From Bacteroidales bacterium (GTDB lineage Bacteria; Bacteroidota; Bacteroidia; Bacteroidales; UBA932): a stretch of DNA of 51,980 nucleotides. The notes beneath the pieces are model-generated. The model was not told the DNA's origin, did no database searches, and saw only the letters and a program-made list of their open reading frames with translations. Shown here piece after piece: positions 1-8,861 of this stretch. The stretch is from contig JAFTWQ010000037.1 in NCBI GenBank assembly GCA_017465225.1, positions 1 to 51,980 on the forward strand, in the 5' to 3' direction. How positions within the stretch are numbered: position 1 is the first letter of the stretch; each line of letters starts with the position of its first letter. The position numbers and the translations under genes were made by a program.

Positions 1-49
1 CATCAAATGGTATCTGTACTTCAATGACGAAAAGAAGTCCAAGAAATGA
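1..49 (+). CDS. C-terminal tail of an unidentified gene, cut by the window edge
   Basis: An open frame enters from the left edge (codon phase begins at base 2) and ends at a TGA at 47-49. It encodes a lysine-rich tail ending NDEKKSKK. Too little is present to name a family. The perfect palindrome that follows at 68-107 would act as its terminator, which supports this being a real gene end rather than a chance open frame. Confidence 0.5.
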   Translation, partial: IKWYLYFNDEKKSKK

Positions 50-67
50 GAAGATGTTTATATTGCT

Positions 68-107
68 AAAAGTGGTTGGTGAACGAGCTCGTTCACCAAC
101 CACTTTT
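68..107. terminator. Perfect 40-bp palindrome at a gene 3' end
   Basis: Bases 68-87 and 88-107 are exact reverse complements with no loop, centred on GAGCTC. The arm begins AAAAGTGGTTGGTG and the palindrome ends in TTTT. As RNA this gives a 17-18 bp stem with a minimal loop, A-tracts on the 5' side and T-tracts on the 3' side, so a bidirectional intrinsic terminator is the simplest reading. Length and perfection exceed ordinary terminators. Confidence 0.65.
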
Positions 108-134
108 GTCATGATCACCAACCAAAAATGTCAA
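91..134. repeat. Two 22-nt imperfect direct repeats overlapping the palindrome
   Basis: Units 91-112 and 113-134 share the core CACCAACCA (94-102 and 116-124) and a downstream TGTCA. The left arm of the palindrome carries the same core inverted (73-81). The locus therefore holds three copies of one unit, one inverted and two direct, which suggests duplication of a short repeat rather than a simple terminator. Confidence 0.55.
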
Positions 135-193
135 TTATACCCATAAATGCGCAATGAATGCGGCATGTAAAGATCACATTAGATTAATGACAT

Positions 194-2329
194 ATGAAAC
201 ACAGGACCTTTATCATTTCATGTCTTTTGACTTTGTCGGCGATGCTTGGGAGTTCAGCAGCCGTCGCACAGATTACTTACAAGGATTACCTCAGGGCTGA
301 TGCCGTGATGAGCTATGCGGATTATGTGTACTCGCCGGCTGTTAATCCTCATTGGCTGGGAGATTCCCATTATTTCTGGTATGAGAACCATGAGAAGGAT
401 GGCAATTTCTTCTATCTGGTTAATGCAGAGACTGGCAGGAAGTACAGGGCGGCGGAGAAAAACGAGCTTGCGCGTTATATCCCGAAGAAGCAGAAGGATG
501 TTGCAGAGCTTCTTCTGAATGAGGCGAAGGAGCAGGCGCCGGAGAGGTATATGAGAGGCAGGCAGGATGAGCCTCTGCGTTCTCCGGACGGCAAGTGGGA
601 TGCTTATATAAAGGATTATAATGTATACATATCACCGGTGAATGCCGACGGAACTGCATCGAAGACCGGATATGCGCTTACGATGGATGGTAATGACAAG
701 CTTCGTTATGACCGCTGGTCATTGAGCTGGTCACCGGATTCACGCAAGATAGCTACATTGAAGGTGAACCATGTCGAAAGAAGGCGTATTCCGCTTATCG
801 AGTCTGCTCCTTCGACCCAGAAGCAGCCTATACTTCAGTGGAGAGAGTATGCAAAGCCGGGAGATGTGCTTCCGACTTCTGTCCCTGTCCTTTTTGATGT
901 CGAGTCACGTTCACAGATTCCTCTTGAGACCGCGATGTATGCCAACCAGTTCTCTTTGAATCTTACTGGCTGGAGAGAGGACAGCCGTGCATTCACATTT
1001 GAATTCAATCAGAGAGGCCATCAGCGCTACGTTGTAGGTGAGGTCGATGCCGAGACCGGAAAGATCACTCATCTTGCTGATGAGCAGGTGAATACATTCT
1101 TCTATTACAGACGTAAGTTCCGTCATGACCTGAATGATGGTGCAAGGATGCTATGGGTTTCGGAGCGCGACGGATGGCGTCATATCTATCTCCATGACAA
1201 CAAGGGCCGGATTGAAAGGCAGATTACAAAAGGCGAGTGGGTAGTGCGTGATGTCCATTATGTGGATCAGGCAAATGAGACAATCTATTTTACCGCTTCA
1301 GGATTTGTCCCGGGAGAGGATCCGTACAACCTTCATTACTGCCGTATCGGCTTCGATGGCAATGGCTTTGAGGATCTGACTCCGGAGAACGGAAACCATA
1401 TAGTGACATTCTCTGCCGACCGTGAATTCTTTGTCGATGTGTATTCCCGTCCGGACCTTCCGCCGGTAAGCCAGCTCAGACGTACCGCTGACGGGTCGAT
1501 TGTTACCGGACTGGAGAAATGTGACGTAAGCGACCTGGCTGCAAGAGGATGGACCATGCCGGAGGTGTTCTGCGCCAAGGGCCGTGACGGCAAGACCGAT
1601 ATCTGGGGAAATATCCATCGCCCTTCGAATTTCGATCCGTCGAAGTCATATCCTGTCGTCGAGATGATCTACGCCGGACCGCATGACAATCATGTCGTGA
1701 AGGATTTCCGTCCTGCAAACCACCTTGTGACAAAGCTTACAGAACTCGGATTCATCGTCGTCTCCATCGATGGTATGGGTACATACAACCGCTCGAAGGC
1801 CTTCCATGACGTCTGCTGGAAGAATCTCAAGGATGCAGGTTTCCCTGACAGGATCGCATGGATCAAGGCGGCTGCCGATAAATATGGATATATGGACCTT
1901 GAAAGAGTCGGCATCTACGGCTGGTCAGCTGGAGGACAGAATGCAATGGCGGCCCTTCTTTTCCACAATGATTTCTATAAGGTCGCTGTCGCTTTGTGCG
2001 GATGCCATGACAACCGTATGGACAAGGTGTGGTGGAACGAGCAGTGGATGGGCTTCCCGCTGGACGAGTCATACAGCGCTTCGTCGAATGTGGACAATGC
2101 CCACCTTCTCAAGGGAAAGCTCCTGCTGATCAATGGCGAGCTTGATGACAATGTGGATCCTGCATCAACCCTTCAGGTGGTCGATGCCTTGATGAAGGCG
2201 AACAAGAATTTCGATCAGCTGTATCTCCCTGGCAGAACCCACAGTCTCGGTTCTCCGTTCGAGATCCATAAGATGTATGACTACTTCGTGGAGCATCTTT
2301 TAGGACAGCCTGTTCCGGAGTGGGAGTAG
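194..2329 (+). CDS. S9B-family prolyl peptidase (dipeptidyl peptidase IV-like)
   Basis: A 711-residue secreted serine peptidase that would cut X-Pro or similar dipeptides from peptide N-termini in the periplasm. Residues 1-25 form a signal peptide ending AVAQ. Residues about 60-470 look like the eight-bladed DPPIV_N propeller, and about 490-711 are the alpha/beta hydrolase domain. The catalytic triad is visible: Ser578 in GWSAGG, Asp651 in GELDDNV and His683 in GRTHS. Length matches bacterial DPP-IV homologues (700-750 residues). It stands alone between two palindromic terminators. Exact substrate preference cannot be read from sequence; other S9B members such as prolyl tripeptidyl peptidase share this layout. 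Confidence 0.88.
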   Translation: MKHRTFIISCLLTLSAMLGSSAAVAQITYKDYLRADAVMSYADYVYSPAVNPHWLGDSHYFWYENHEKDGNFFYLVNAETGRKYRAAEKNELARYIPKKQKDVAELLLNEAKEQAPERYMRGRQDEPLRSPDGKWDAYIKDYNVYISPVNADGTASKTGYALTMDGNDKLRYDRWSLSWSPDSRKIATLKVNHVERRRIPLIESAPSTQKQPILQWREYAKPGDVLPTSVPVLFDVESRSQIPLETAMYANQFSLNLTGWREDSRAFTFEFNQRGHQRYVVGEVDAETGKITHLADEQVNTFFYYRRKFRHDLNDGARMLWVSERDGWRHIYLHDNKGRIERQITKGEWVVRDVHYVDQANETIYFTASGFVPGEDPYNLHYCRIGFDGNGFEDLTPENGNHIVTFSADREFFVDVYSRPDLPPVSQLRRTADGSIVTGLEKCDVSDLAARGWTMPEVFCAKGRDGKTDIWGNIHRPSNFDPSKSYPVVEMIYAGPHDNHVVKDFRPANHLVTKLTELGFIVVSIDGMGTYNRSKAFHDVCWKNLKDAGFPDRIAWIKAAADKYGYMDLERVGIYGWSAGGQNAMAALLFHNDFYKVAVALCGCHDNRMDKVWWNEQWMGFPLDESYSASSNVDNAHLLKGKLLLINGELDDNVDPASTLQVVDALMKANKNFDQLYLPGRTHSLGSPFEIHKMYDYFVEHLLGQPVPEWE

Positions 2330-2335
2330 CACTCT

Positions 2336-2440
2336 AAAAATCCGACAGACCGGTATTCCGGTGACCCCCGCCTCCCTTTCGGGAGGCACCCCCTAGCCGG
2401 GGGTGGCATGTCACCTACATATCCGGTCTGTCGGATTTTT
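2336..2440. repeat. 105-nt nested palindrome between convergent genes
   Basis: The outer arms 2336-2353 and 2423-2440 are an exact 18-bp inverted repeat, beginning AAAAATCCGACAG and ending in TTTTT. Inside lie a second stem, GGTGAC (2360-2365) with GTCACC (2410-2415), and two hairpins: GCCTCCC/GGGAGGC (2370-2387) and CACCCCC/GGGGGTG (2387-2405). The whole folds into a branched, cloverleaf-like structure. The outer stem with flanking A and T tracts can terminate transcription from both sides; the internal branches go beyond what termination needs. Confidence 0.75.
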
Positions 2441-2441
2441 A

Positions 2442-4583
2442 TCAGTATGTCAACGCGGTCTCGTAGTAGGTGGCAAAGCATGGATAGCTGTCCAGAGGGT
2501 CAGGCTGGCAGAAACCGACGCCATCAAAGAGAGGGGAGTCCTGCTGTCCGGCAGGCTCATGGACGATAAGCTCTGCGTCTATGCCTTCGAGCCTTACATC
2601 AACCTTTCCGTCTGAATATCTGTAATGGAGTGTTCCGTCTCCGATCTTGACGGATGTCTCGAGCGAGGTGATTTCTGCAGGAATGCGTGGCTCGACCACA
2701 ATCACACCGTTCAGGAGGTCAGGACGGATGCCGAGGAAATGCTGGTACCATACGCGGAGATGCTCGGCATTGCTCCATGCCTGGAGGAATGTGCCGGAAC
2801 GCTTCACCCAGTCCTTGCCTTCGCGAGGATGTGCATCCGCATTTTCGCTGAGGCTGCCTACAGCGCCTTCATGCAGAGCCTGACGGTTCATGTTCTTGAA
2901 GAGCTCCCATGCCTGCTCTATCTGTCCGTATTCGATCATGCGCTGCATCGCCATGCCGTTGTTCCATAGCCATATGGTTCCGTTGTGGTATGCGTCGTCC
3001 TTGTGGTAATAATGCCAGTTCTCATGCTGAGGATGGAACTGCTTGTCCCACTGCGCGAGCGAGGCCACGCCCCATGGATATACGAGCTCTTCCCATACCC
3101 TGCGTGTTACCTTCTGCTTGAATTCCGCATCGTTGATGAGGTCGAAGCAGTAGACCTGGTTCGGGCGGAACTGTAAATCAGGAGTGCCGTCCGCATTGAG
3201 ATGGTCATAGATCATCGAACCTTCCTTGTCGCAGTAGTCGCTTTCGAAATTGCTCGCAAGCATCTGCGCAAGTCCGCTCCATTCTTCTGCAGAGCCTGTG
3301 TCACCCATGATTGCAGCTATCTTGCTTCCGGCTGTAAGCTGTCCGTACCAGAGCGCCTGAATGTCATTCGCACGGTTGCCACGTGGCGAACCAGGTATGC
3401 CGTTCCTCTTGACGTCCATCCATGTATCTGCGTCAGCGTGAGTCAGATAGCCCTTGCTGTCGGTATAGTTCCTGATCGATGCGTCGATGCTCATCTTTAT
3501 TGCAGGGTAGATCTCATGGAGGAACTCGGTGTCTCCGGAATATTGAGCCAGCTCATAAGCCTGGATCACGAGTCTTGGAGTACCGTCGGTGGTGTTGTAA
3601 AGAATGCCCTCGAGATTGGCCCTGTTAGGGATACGGCCGTAGGTCTCAGATTCAGGATCGGTGTCCTGGAGCTTCACGAAATCCTTGAGAATCTGCTTCG
3701 CCACGTCGAACTGTCCTGTCACAAGGCATGCACCCGGCATGGAGATGAACATGTCTCGGCCCCAGTATTCATTGAACCAAGGCAGTACGGCGTAGATGCC
3801 GTTGCCCTGCTGCTCTGTGATGAGCTCGTCCATGGTGATGGTTATCCATGCCAGCGAATTGTCAAGTTCAGGGAGATTAGATTTCAATGGATTGTATTCG
3901 GTCACAAGTCCGTTGATGCGCTCCTTCCTTTCCTTCTTCATCCTTTCTCCGTCCGTACGGAATCCGGCAGCCAGCGCCTGGCATTCCTCTTCCGTTCCAT
4001 ATGCCAGGATAAAACCGTCAGCATCTGACGGAGCCTTGATGCCCTCCGGCAATGCCCTGAAAGGCACATCCGCTGCCGGCGCAAGCATGATCTTCATGCC
4101 CGGAGCCTCTCTTGGAGCAAAGAATACTCCTCCCTCCATGGCTTCGGCCGTCTCGATATGGCTCATGTCAAGTGAGCAGAAGATCGAATCTGCGGCGGTC
4201 TCCAGATCGATATACAACACTGGTTTTCCGTCGAGGAGTCCGAAGGTCTCATGAGCGTCTGCCCAATCCCTTTCGACCCTGTCGGGATATACGATGCATT
4301 CCAGGGCCTCGCTTCTGCGGAGAGCCTCATCGTTGATGCCGATCGTATAGTCGGCAAGTATCCTCTTCTTGGCCATGTTCCATCCGGACCACCATTCGGT
4401 CTGCTCCTGATGGGTCGTGCCGTACCAGTATCCGGCCTTCTTGTCCGTATATGAATACTCCCTGTTCTCTTCCGGAGTGACCTTGACTCCGAGATTGTCG
4501 GTAAGGTATCCTGCCTCATTGCATGATATCGCAAATGCGGCGGAAGCGACCATGATTGCTGCTGTTTTCAGTTTCATCTTCAA
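2442..4583 (-). CDS. Lipoprotein amylo-alpha-1,6-glucosidase-like glycoside hydrolase (GDE_C type)
   Basis: A 713-residue (alpha/alpha)6-barrel glycosidase related to the debranching domain of glycogen debranching enzymes. The N-terminus is a lipoprotein signal with Cys at residue 21 (FAISC), so it should sit in a membrane facing the periplasm or cell surface, unlike cytoplasmic GlgX or GDE. Family motifs are visible: EYWGRDMFIS, HADADTWMD (the Asp is a catalytic candidate) and HNGTIWLWNNG. It lies 34 nt behind the DUF2723 gene on the same strand, so the two may be co-transcribed. It may act on imported or surface alpha-glucans or on another alpha-linked glycan; the substrate is not determinable here. 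Confidence 0.8.
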   Translation of the reverse strand: MKMKLKTAAIMVASAAFAISCNEAGYLTDNLGVKVTPEENREYSYTDKKAGYWYGTTHQEQTEWWSGWNMAKKRILADYTIGINDEALRRSEALECIVYPDRVERDWADAHETFGLLDGKPVLYIDLETAADSIFCSLDMSHIETAEAMEGGVFFAPREAPGMKIMLAPAADVPFRALPEGIKAPSDADGFILAYGTEEECQALAAGFRTDGERMKKERKERINGLVTEYNPLKSNLPELDNSLAWITITMDELITEQQGNGIYAVLPWFNEYWGRDMFISMPGACLVTGQFDVAKQILKDFVKLQDTDPESETYGRIPNRANLEGILYNTTDGTPRLVIQAYELAQYSGDTEFLHEIYPAIKMSIDASIRNYTDSKGYLTHADADTWMDVKRNGIPGSPRGNRANDIQALWYGQLTAGSKIAAIMGDTGSAEEWSGLAQMLASNFESDYCDKEGSMIYDHLNADGTPDLQFRPNQVYCFDLINDAEFKQKVTRRVWEELVYPWGVASLAQWDKQFHPQHENWHYYHKDDAYHNGTIWLWNNGMAMQRMIEYGQIEQAWELFKNMNRQALHEGAVGSLSENADAHPREGKDWVKRSGTFLQAWSNAEHLRVWYQHFLGIRPDLLNGVIVVEPRIPAEITSLETSVKIGDGTLHYRYSDGKVDVRLEGIDAELIVHEPAGQQDSPLFDGVGFCQPDPLDSYPCFATYYETALTY

Positions 4584-4617
4584 TAAAAGTTGATTCAGTC
4601 GGCGAATTTAAGAAAAA

Positions 4618-7600
4618 TCACTCAAATAACCCGTTGAATCTCCTAACGATGCTGTCGGATAATTCCGTATGCCCGTTTTCATGTGCCATACCTGCCAGGA
4701 GGGCCAGACAGTCGTAGCATGTCTCGAAATGTCCTTGAGCCCAGTCCGGATATTTCATGTAGAATGCCGCTGATTCAAGGAGACTTTCGCTGAATTTTGC
4801 AGCGGTTTCAGCCGCTTCCTCCGGTCTGCCGGCCTTATAATACATGTCGATCATCAATATGACATATTGTTCGTTGCTTAATCCATACGACGTCAGATCC
4901 AGCGGGATGACGCTTTCCGGGACACATTCCCTGCACATGTCAAGCAGCTCGACCGCCTTTTCAGCATCTCCGGCCTCAAGCATTATCTTCGCTGCATCTG
5001 TAAATATCTTGCGCTGGTTCTGAACCCCTGCGAAAGTATAGATGTTGTGGTAATCCACAAACCAGTCAGTCCTTTTCAGCGAATCCCATCCGTATACGGA
5101 AGTCATCTTGTGATACAGGTCTTCCGGATCAGTGAATCCGTTTTCGAGACGTGTAGTCTTGTTCCTTATCGGTATGAATCGGTATGAGAAACCGTCATAC
5201 ATGAGGTAATCCTTGATGCCGATGTTGATGTCGCCGCCAGCGCTCAGAAGGCTGATCGGCCTGTCCCATTCATAATTTGACAGGAGGTCGAGGAAGAAAA
5301 GCTCTGTCTTTGTGAGCAGCTCCTTGTCTTTGGGGATGGTCAGCGTAATATGGTCGGGTATTATGTCTGCATATTTCTCGTCAAGTATGCCGTATTTAAG
5401 GACATTCTCCTTGTTGACCGGAATTATGAACTTCCTCGAAGCGATGTAATCGACATACCTGCCGCTTGTGAGCGGAATCTTTGCGTCGGGATGCTTGAAT
5501 ACCTTCATCACATCCGATAAAAGGAATACGGAATCCCTTGTGTCATAGATGAATACGGCGTCGTTGGTTCCGTACAGGTATTGTTCCAGACCGATGCTCA
5601 GCGGGAGCGGCGCAGATTCGTTGACGGCATATTTCATCTGGTCATAATGCCAGTCGGTGCCGAGCAGGGAAGTGTTGACTATGCGTACATCTGTGCGCAC
5701 ATTTTCTACCTCCTGAAGGTACCAGAGAGGGAAGGTGTCGTTGTCTCCATGCGTCACGAGGATTCCGTTCCTTCCGACCGAGTTGAGGGTGTTCCTGGCC
5801 AGCTCGGTGGCGGTGTACCGGTTGCTTCTGTCATGGTCGTCCCAGTTTTCGGCTGCCATGAGTACAGGGATTCCGACGAGAAGGGTGACAAGCAGGGTGG
5901 GGATTGCCACGTCGCTTCGCTCCTCGCAATGACTTGAACGTTGCTTCTCACAATGACGAGAGAAGACGATCCGGTTGTATATTGCCGACACTCCCAGTCC
6001 TATCCAGAGTGAGAAGAAGTAGTATGACCCGGCATAGGCATAATCGCGTTCCCTCACCTGGTATGGCGACTGGTTGAGGTATAGGACGACGGCGATTCCG
6101 GTCATGAAGAACATCAGGAATATCAGCCATGACCCTCTTTTGTCCTTGCTGTATTGGAAGAACATGCCTATGAGGCCGAGCAGGAGGGGAAGCATATAAT
6201 AATGGTTCTTGCTCTTGTTGTCCTTCAGGTGTGACGGCGCGTCGGACTGGTCTCCCAGCCGCAGTCTGTCGATGAATCCGATGCCGCTTTCCCAGTTGCC
6301 CTTGAGCGGGTCTCCCGGAACCGGACTGTGGATGTCGTTCTGCCTTCCTGCGAAATTCCACAGGAAATACCGCCAGTACATCCAGTTGACCTGGTAGTCG
6401 AAGAAGAAGGTGAGGTTCTGCAGGAATGTCGGTTTCAGTTCGTCCGTGCCCTTGATTCGTCTGCCGTCCTTGCCGATATATGACCTGTAGAACTCTATAT
6501 ATGAGTCATCCCTGTTGTCCCACATTCGCGGGAAAATCATCTTTCCTTCACGGCTGAATGCAATTTCAGGCGGGGCCTCAGTCTTGATGTATCTGCCGTT
6601 TAGAGGCGTATGATATGTCTTTCGCTTAAGTTCGTATGGCGCTCCGAAATATTCTCCGTAGATCAGAGGCTTGCTGCCGTACTGCTCCCTGTTGAGGTAG
6701 CGGACGAGGGTGAACGGATTGTCAGGCTGGTATTCGTTGGTCGGGGTCTTTACACTCGAGCGGATGATGACGATGCTGAAAACGGAGAATCCGATGATGA
6801 TGACTGTCGTGCATAGGAGGACAGTGGTGTGGATAGTCTTGCCTTTCTTCAAGGTGTGGAAAAGACCGGAGAAGCATCCTCCAAGCAGCATGGTCATGAA
6901 GAAGATGGCTCCGCTGTTGAACGGAAGGCCGAACACATTTACGAAAAGAAGGTCGGCATAGGCCGCGAGCTTCGGCAGGCCGGGGATGAGCCCGAAAAGC
7001 AGGACGGCAAGGATGATGCATGAGAGGATGAAGATGCCGGCAAGTTCCTTCAGACTGTAGTTCCTGCTTTCCCTTTTTCTGTAGAAATACATGAACACGA
7101 TGGCCGGGATGCTGAGGAGATTCAGCAGATGTACCCCGATCGAAAGTCCCATCAGGAAGCATATCAGGACGATCCATCGGTCTGCATGCGGGGAGTCAGC
7201 ATCGTCGTACCATTTCGTCATGAGCCAGAACACCAGGGCTGTGAAGAGGGAGGACATCGAATATACCTCCGCTTCGACGGCGGAGAACCAGAATGTGTCG
7301 CTGAAGCAGAATGCGAGTGCTCCGATGGCTCCGGATCCATATATGGCAATCGCCTGGGGAATGCTGAAGACCTCCGTTTTCATGAGCCTTCTGGCGAAGA
7401 ATACGATGGTCAGGTAGAGCAGCATCACGGTGAAGGCGGAGCAGACCGCGCTGAGGGCATTGACTGCCGCTGCCGCATGCATGTTGTCCGTGAAGATGGT
7501 GAAGAATCTTGCGAAGAGCTGGAAGACCGGGTTCCCTGGCGGGTGGCCGACTTCAAGCTTGTAGGACGATGCGATGAATTCTCCGCAGTCCCAGAATGAG

Positions 7601-7698
7601 GCTGTCGGCTCTATCGTGAGCAGGTAGACGACAGCGGAAATGATGAGGATCAGGAGGGCAATGAGCCTGTTGCAGAAATGAAACTTTTTCGTGTCCAT
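4618..7698 (-). CDS. DUF2723 (TMEM260-like) polytopic membrane protein, probable glycosyltransferase
   Basis: A 1026-residue protein. The N-terminal half has about a dozen membrane helices with the DUF2723 motif PTASFWDCGEF near residue 30; the C-terminal third is soluble and TPR-like (residues about 900-1026). The family has a GT-C-like membrane topology, and its eukaryotic member TMEM260 is reported as a protein O-mannosyltransferase, so lipid-linked sugar transfer to exported proteins is plausible but inferred. Residues about 581-599 (SRHCEK and HCEERSDVAI) are encoded by a dispersed DNA repeat rather than family sequence; they fall after a membrane helix. The start is supported by a TAATTTTG box at 7716-7723 on this strand. 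Confidence 0.8.
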   Translation of the reverse strand: MDTKKFHFCNRLIALLILIISAVVYLLTIEPTASFWDCGEFIASSYKLEVGHPPGNPVFQLFARFFTIFTDNMHAAAAVNALSAVCSAFTVMLLYLTIVFFARRLMKTEVFSIPQAIAIYGSGAIGALAFCFSDTFWFSAVEAEVYSMSSLFTALVFWLMTKWYDDADSPHADRWIVLICFLMGLSIGVHLLNLLSIPAIVFMYFYRKRESRNYSLKELAGIFILSCIILAVLLFGLIPGLPKLAAYADLLFVNVFGLPFNSGAIFFMTMLLGGCFSGLFHTLKKGKTIHTTVLLCTTVIIIGFSVFSIVIIRSSVKTPTNEYQPDNPFTLVRYLNREQYGSKPLIYGEYFGAPYELKRKTYHTPLNGRYIKTEAPPEIAFSREGKMIFPRMWDNRDDSYIEFYRSYIGKDGRRIKGTDELKPTFLQNLTFFFDYQVNWMYWRYFLWNFAGRQNDIHSPVPGDPLKGNWESGIGFIDRLRLGDQSDAPSHLKDNKSKNHYYMLPLLLGLIGMFFQYSKDKRGSWLIFLMFFMTGIAVVLYLNQSPYQVRERDYAYAGSYYFFSLWIGLGVSAIYNRIVFSRHCEKQRSSHCEERSDVAIPTLLVTLLVGIPVLMAAENWDDHDRSNRYTATELARNTLNSVGRNGILVTHGDNDTFPLWYLQEVENVRTDVRIVNTSLLGTDWHYDQMKYAVNESAPLPLSIGLEQYLYGTNDAVFIYDTRDSVFLLSDVMKVFKHPDAKIPLTSGRYVDYIASRKFIIPVNKENVLKYGILDEKYADIIPDHITLTIPKDKELLTKTELFFLDLLSNYEWDRPISLLSAGGDINIGIKDYLMYDGFSYRFIPIRNKTTRLENGFTDPEDLYHKMTSVYGWDSLKRTDWFVDYHNIYTFAGVQNQRKIFTDAAKIMLEAGDAEKAVELLDMCRECVPESVIPLDLTSYGLSNEQYVILMIDMYYKAGRPEEAAETAAKFSESLLESAAFYMKYPDWAQGHFETCYDCLALLAGMAHENGHTELSDSIVRRFNGLFE
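5902..5957 (-). repeat. GTCAT-headed repeat unit pair inserted in frame in the DUF2723 gene
   Basis: On the minus strand two similar units follow one another, GTCATTGTGAGAAGC and GTCATTGCGAGGAGC, the second continuing to GGCAATC. Translated, the second gives HCEERSDVAI, a peptide recognisable as the translation of a widespread bacterial intergenic repeat. Its presence inside an otherwise normal membrane protein without breaking the frame marks an in-frame insertion. Confidence 0.8.
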
Positions 7699-7715
7699 CT
7701 GTATCGTTTTTGATA

Positions 7716-7723
7716 CAAAATTA
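7716..7723 (-). promoter_or_regulatory. TAnnTTTG -7 box for the DUF2723 gene
   Basis: TAATTTTG on the minus strand lies 17 nt before the ATG. The short leader contains GTATC (7701-7705) and GATAC (7712-7716) as a small inverted repeat. Confidence 0.5.
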
Positions 7724-7830
7724 TCCGGAAAAAGTTTTACATTTCTTTATTTGAGAAAATATTTTGCGATGTAAATTATTGGTGTGTAGGGTTTTATGAA
7801 AGAGTGACGAAAGGAGATTCCTTCAAAGTC

Positions 7831-8778
7831 TTACATCCCCTTGTTTTCAAGTTCAGACAGCAGCTCCCGCAGCCATATTCCTATGTTTGTGTCATGCTCG
7901 CCCAGCCCGAGCTTCTTGCGGATGTCGCTGCTTATTATGTAATGCCTCTTCTTCTTTATGTATTCGCCCACATCCTTTCCTTTGAGCCCTAAAGTGTACA
8001 GGCAGCAGTAGCCGGTCTCCCAATCGGTAAGCCCTTTCTTCTCAAGATATGAAATGAATTCAGGATGTCTTTCCTTGAAGATTATCCTGGTCGATGTGAT
8101 GAATGATTCACGGTCGGAGATGAGGTTCTCGACTTCCTCTTCAGATATCCTGTAGATCCTGTCGTCCGAAGATATGTGTGATGCAAGTACCTTGTCGAGG
8201 ACGGCGAGTCTTTGGGTGATGAGTTCCATTGCCTTGTCGTCAGGCTTCCTGCTGAGCTTCGCGTTTGTCCGCCGGATTATGAAAAGGCATATGAGAAGAA
8301 CGATTGCCGAAAGGGATACAAGAAGGAAGATCGATTTCCTGTTGCTTTCCAGCCTCATCTTGTCAGCATATCTTTCCTGGATTATCCGGGCGTTCTGCCT
8401 TTTCAATGTGTCGGTGTCAGGAACAAGCACGGCCTTTTCATTTATGATTCCCTTCCATTTCAGGGCCTCTTCCGCTCTTTCCTTGTCTTCGCTCCCGATG
8501 TAATAGTCTACGGCGATGCTGATGATGCTGTCGCTTGTCATTTCGATGCCGACCTTGTCCAGGGCTATTGAATACAGAAGGGCATGCCTTGCTCTCTGTT
8601 CCCTGGTATGCAGTTGCCTCCTGTCAAGCGAGTCAAGGGCGACAAATGCGCTGTCGGGGCTGGTCTCCAGGCGTTCCTGAGCCTCGTCAAGAATCCTGTC
8701 CGCATCGCTTGTGTACGCACACGAAGCAAGGCAGAATGACATTATGAGTCCGAATAATATGTTCTGGAGACGATTCAT
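7831..8778 (-). CDS. Membrane-anchored TPR-like protein with C-terminal helix-turn-helix-like domain
   Basis: Start chosen at the ATG at 8778, giving 315 residues; a GTG at 8799 would place seven residues before a clear lipoprotein signal (FCLASC). After the lipobox comes a helical repeat region (about 25-150) with phrases such as RARHALLYSIALDKVG, then one strong membrane helix (about 158-178), a charged linker, and a C-terminal domain (about 215-315) that resembles LuxR-type or sigma-like HTH regions (GLKGKDVGEYIKKKR, DIRKKLGLGEHD). This architecture is common in Bacteroidales and suggests sensing outside and DNA-linked or protein signalling inside. Having both lipobox and internal helix is odd; the lipobox may be only a signal anchor. 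No partner gene is adjacent. Confidence 0.6.
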   Translation of the reverse strand: MNRLQNILFGLIMSFCLASCAYTSDADRILDEAQERLETSPDSAFVALDSLDRRQLHTREQRARHALLYSIALDKVGIEMTSDSIISIAVDYYIGSEDKERAEEALKWKGIINEKAVLVPDTDTLKRQNARIIQERYADKMRLESNRKSIFLLVSLSAIVLLICLFIIRRTNAKLSRKPDDKAMELITQRLAVLDKVLASHISSDDRIYRISEEEVENLISDRESFITSTRIIFKERHPEFISYLEKKGLTDWETGYCCLYTLGLKGKDVGEYIKKKRHYIISSDIRKKLGLGEHDTNIGIWLRELLSELENKGM

Positions 8779-8848
8779 AGGTTCGGGAAAATCGGGCACA
8801 ATGCAAGCAAAAATCCGACCAAAGATACATAATGTCCGGAAAGTTTCG

Positions 8849-8856
8849 TATTTTTG
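8849..8856 (+). promoter_or_regulatory. TAnnTTTG box just before trmO
   Basis: TATTTTTG ends five nt before the ATG at 8862, so a transcript from it would be nearly leaderless. The upstream ATG at 8832 lies before the box. Confidence 0.4.
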
Positions 8857-8861
8857 GAGAT

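Noticed and set aside
3201-4028. Long open frame opposite the debranching-type glucosidase (275 codons)
   Set aside because: Antisense shadow of a conserved gene; no domain, signal or promoter of its own.
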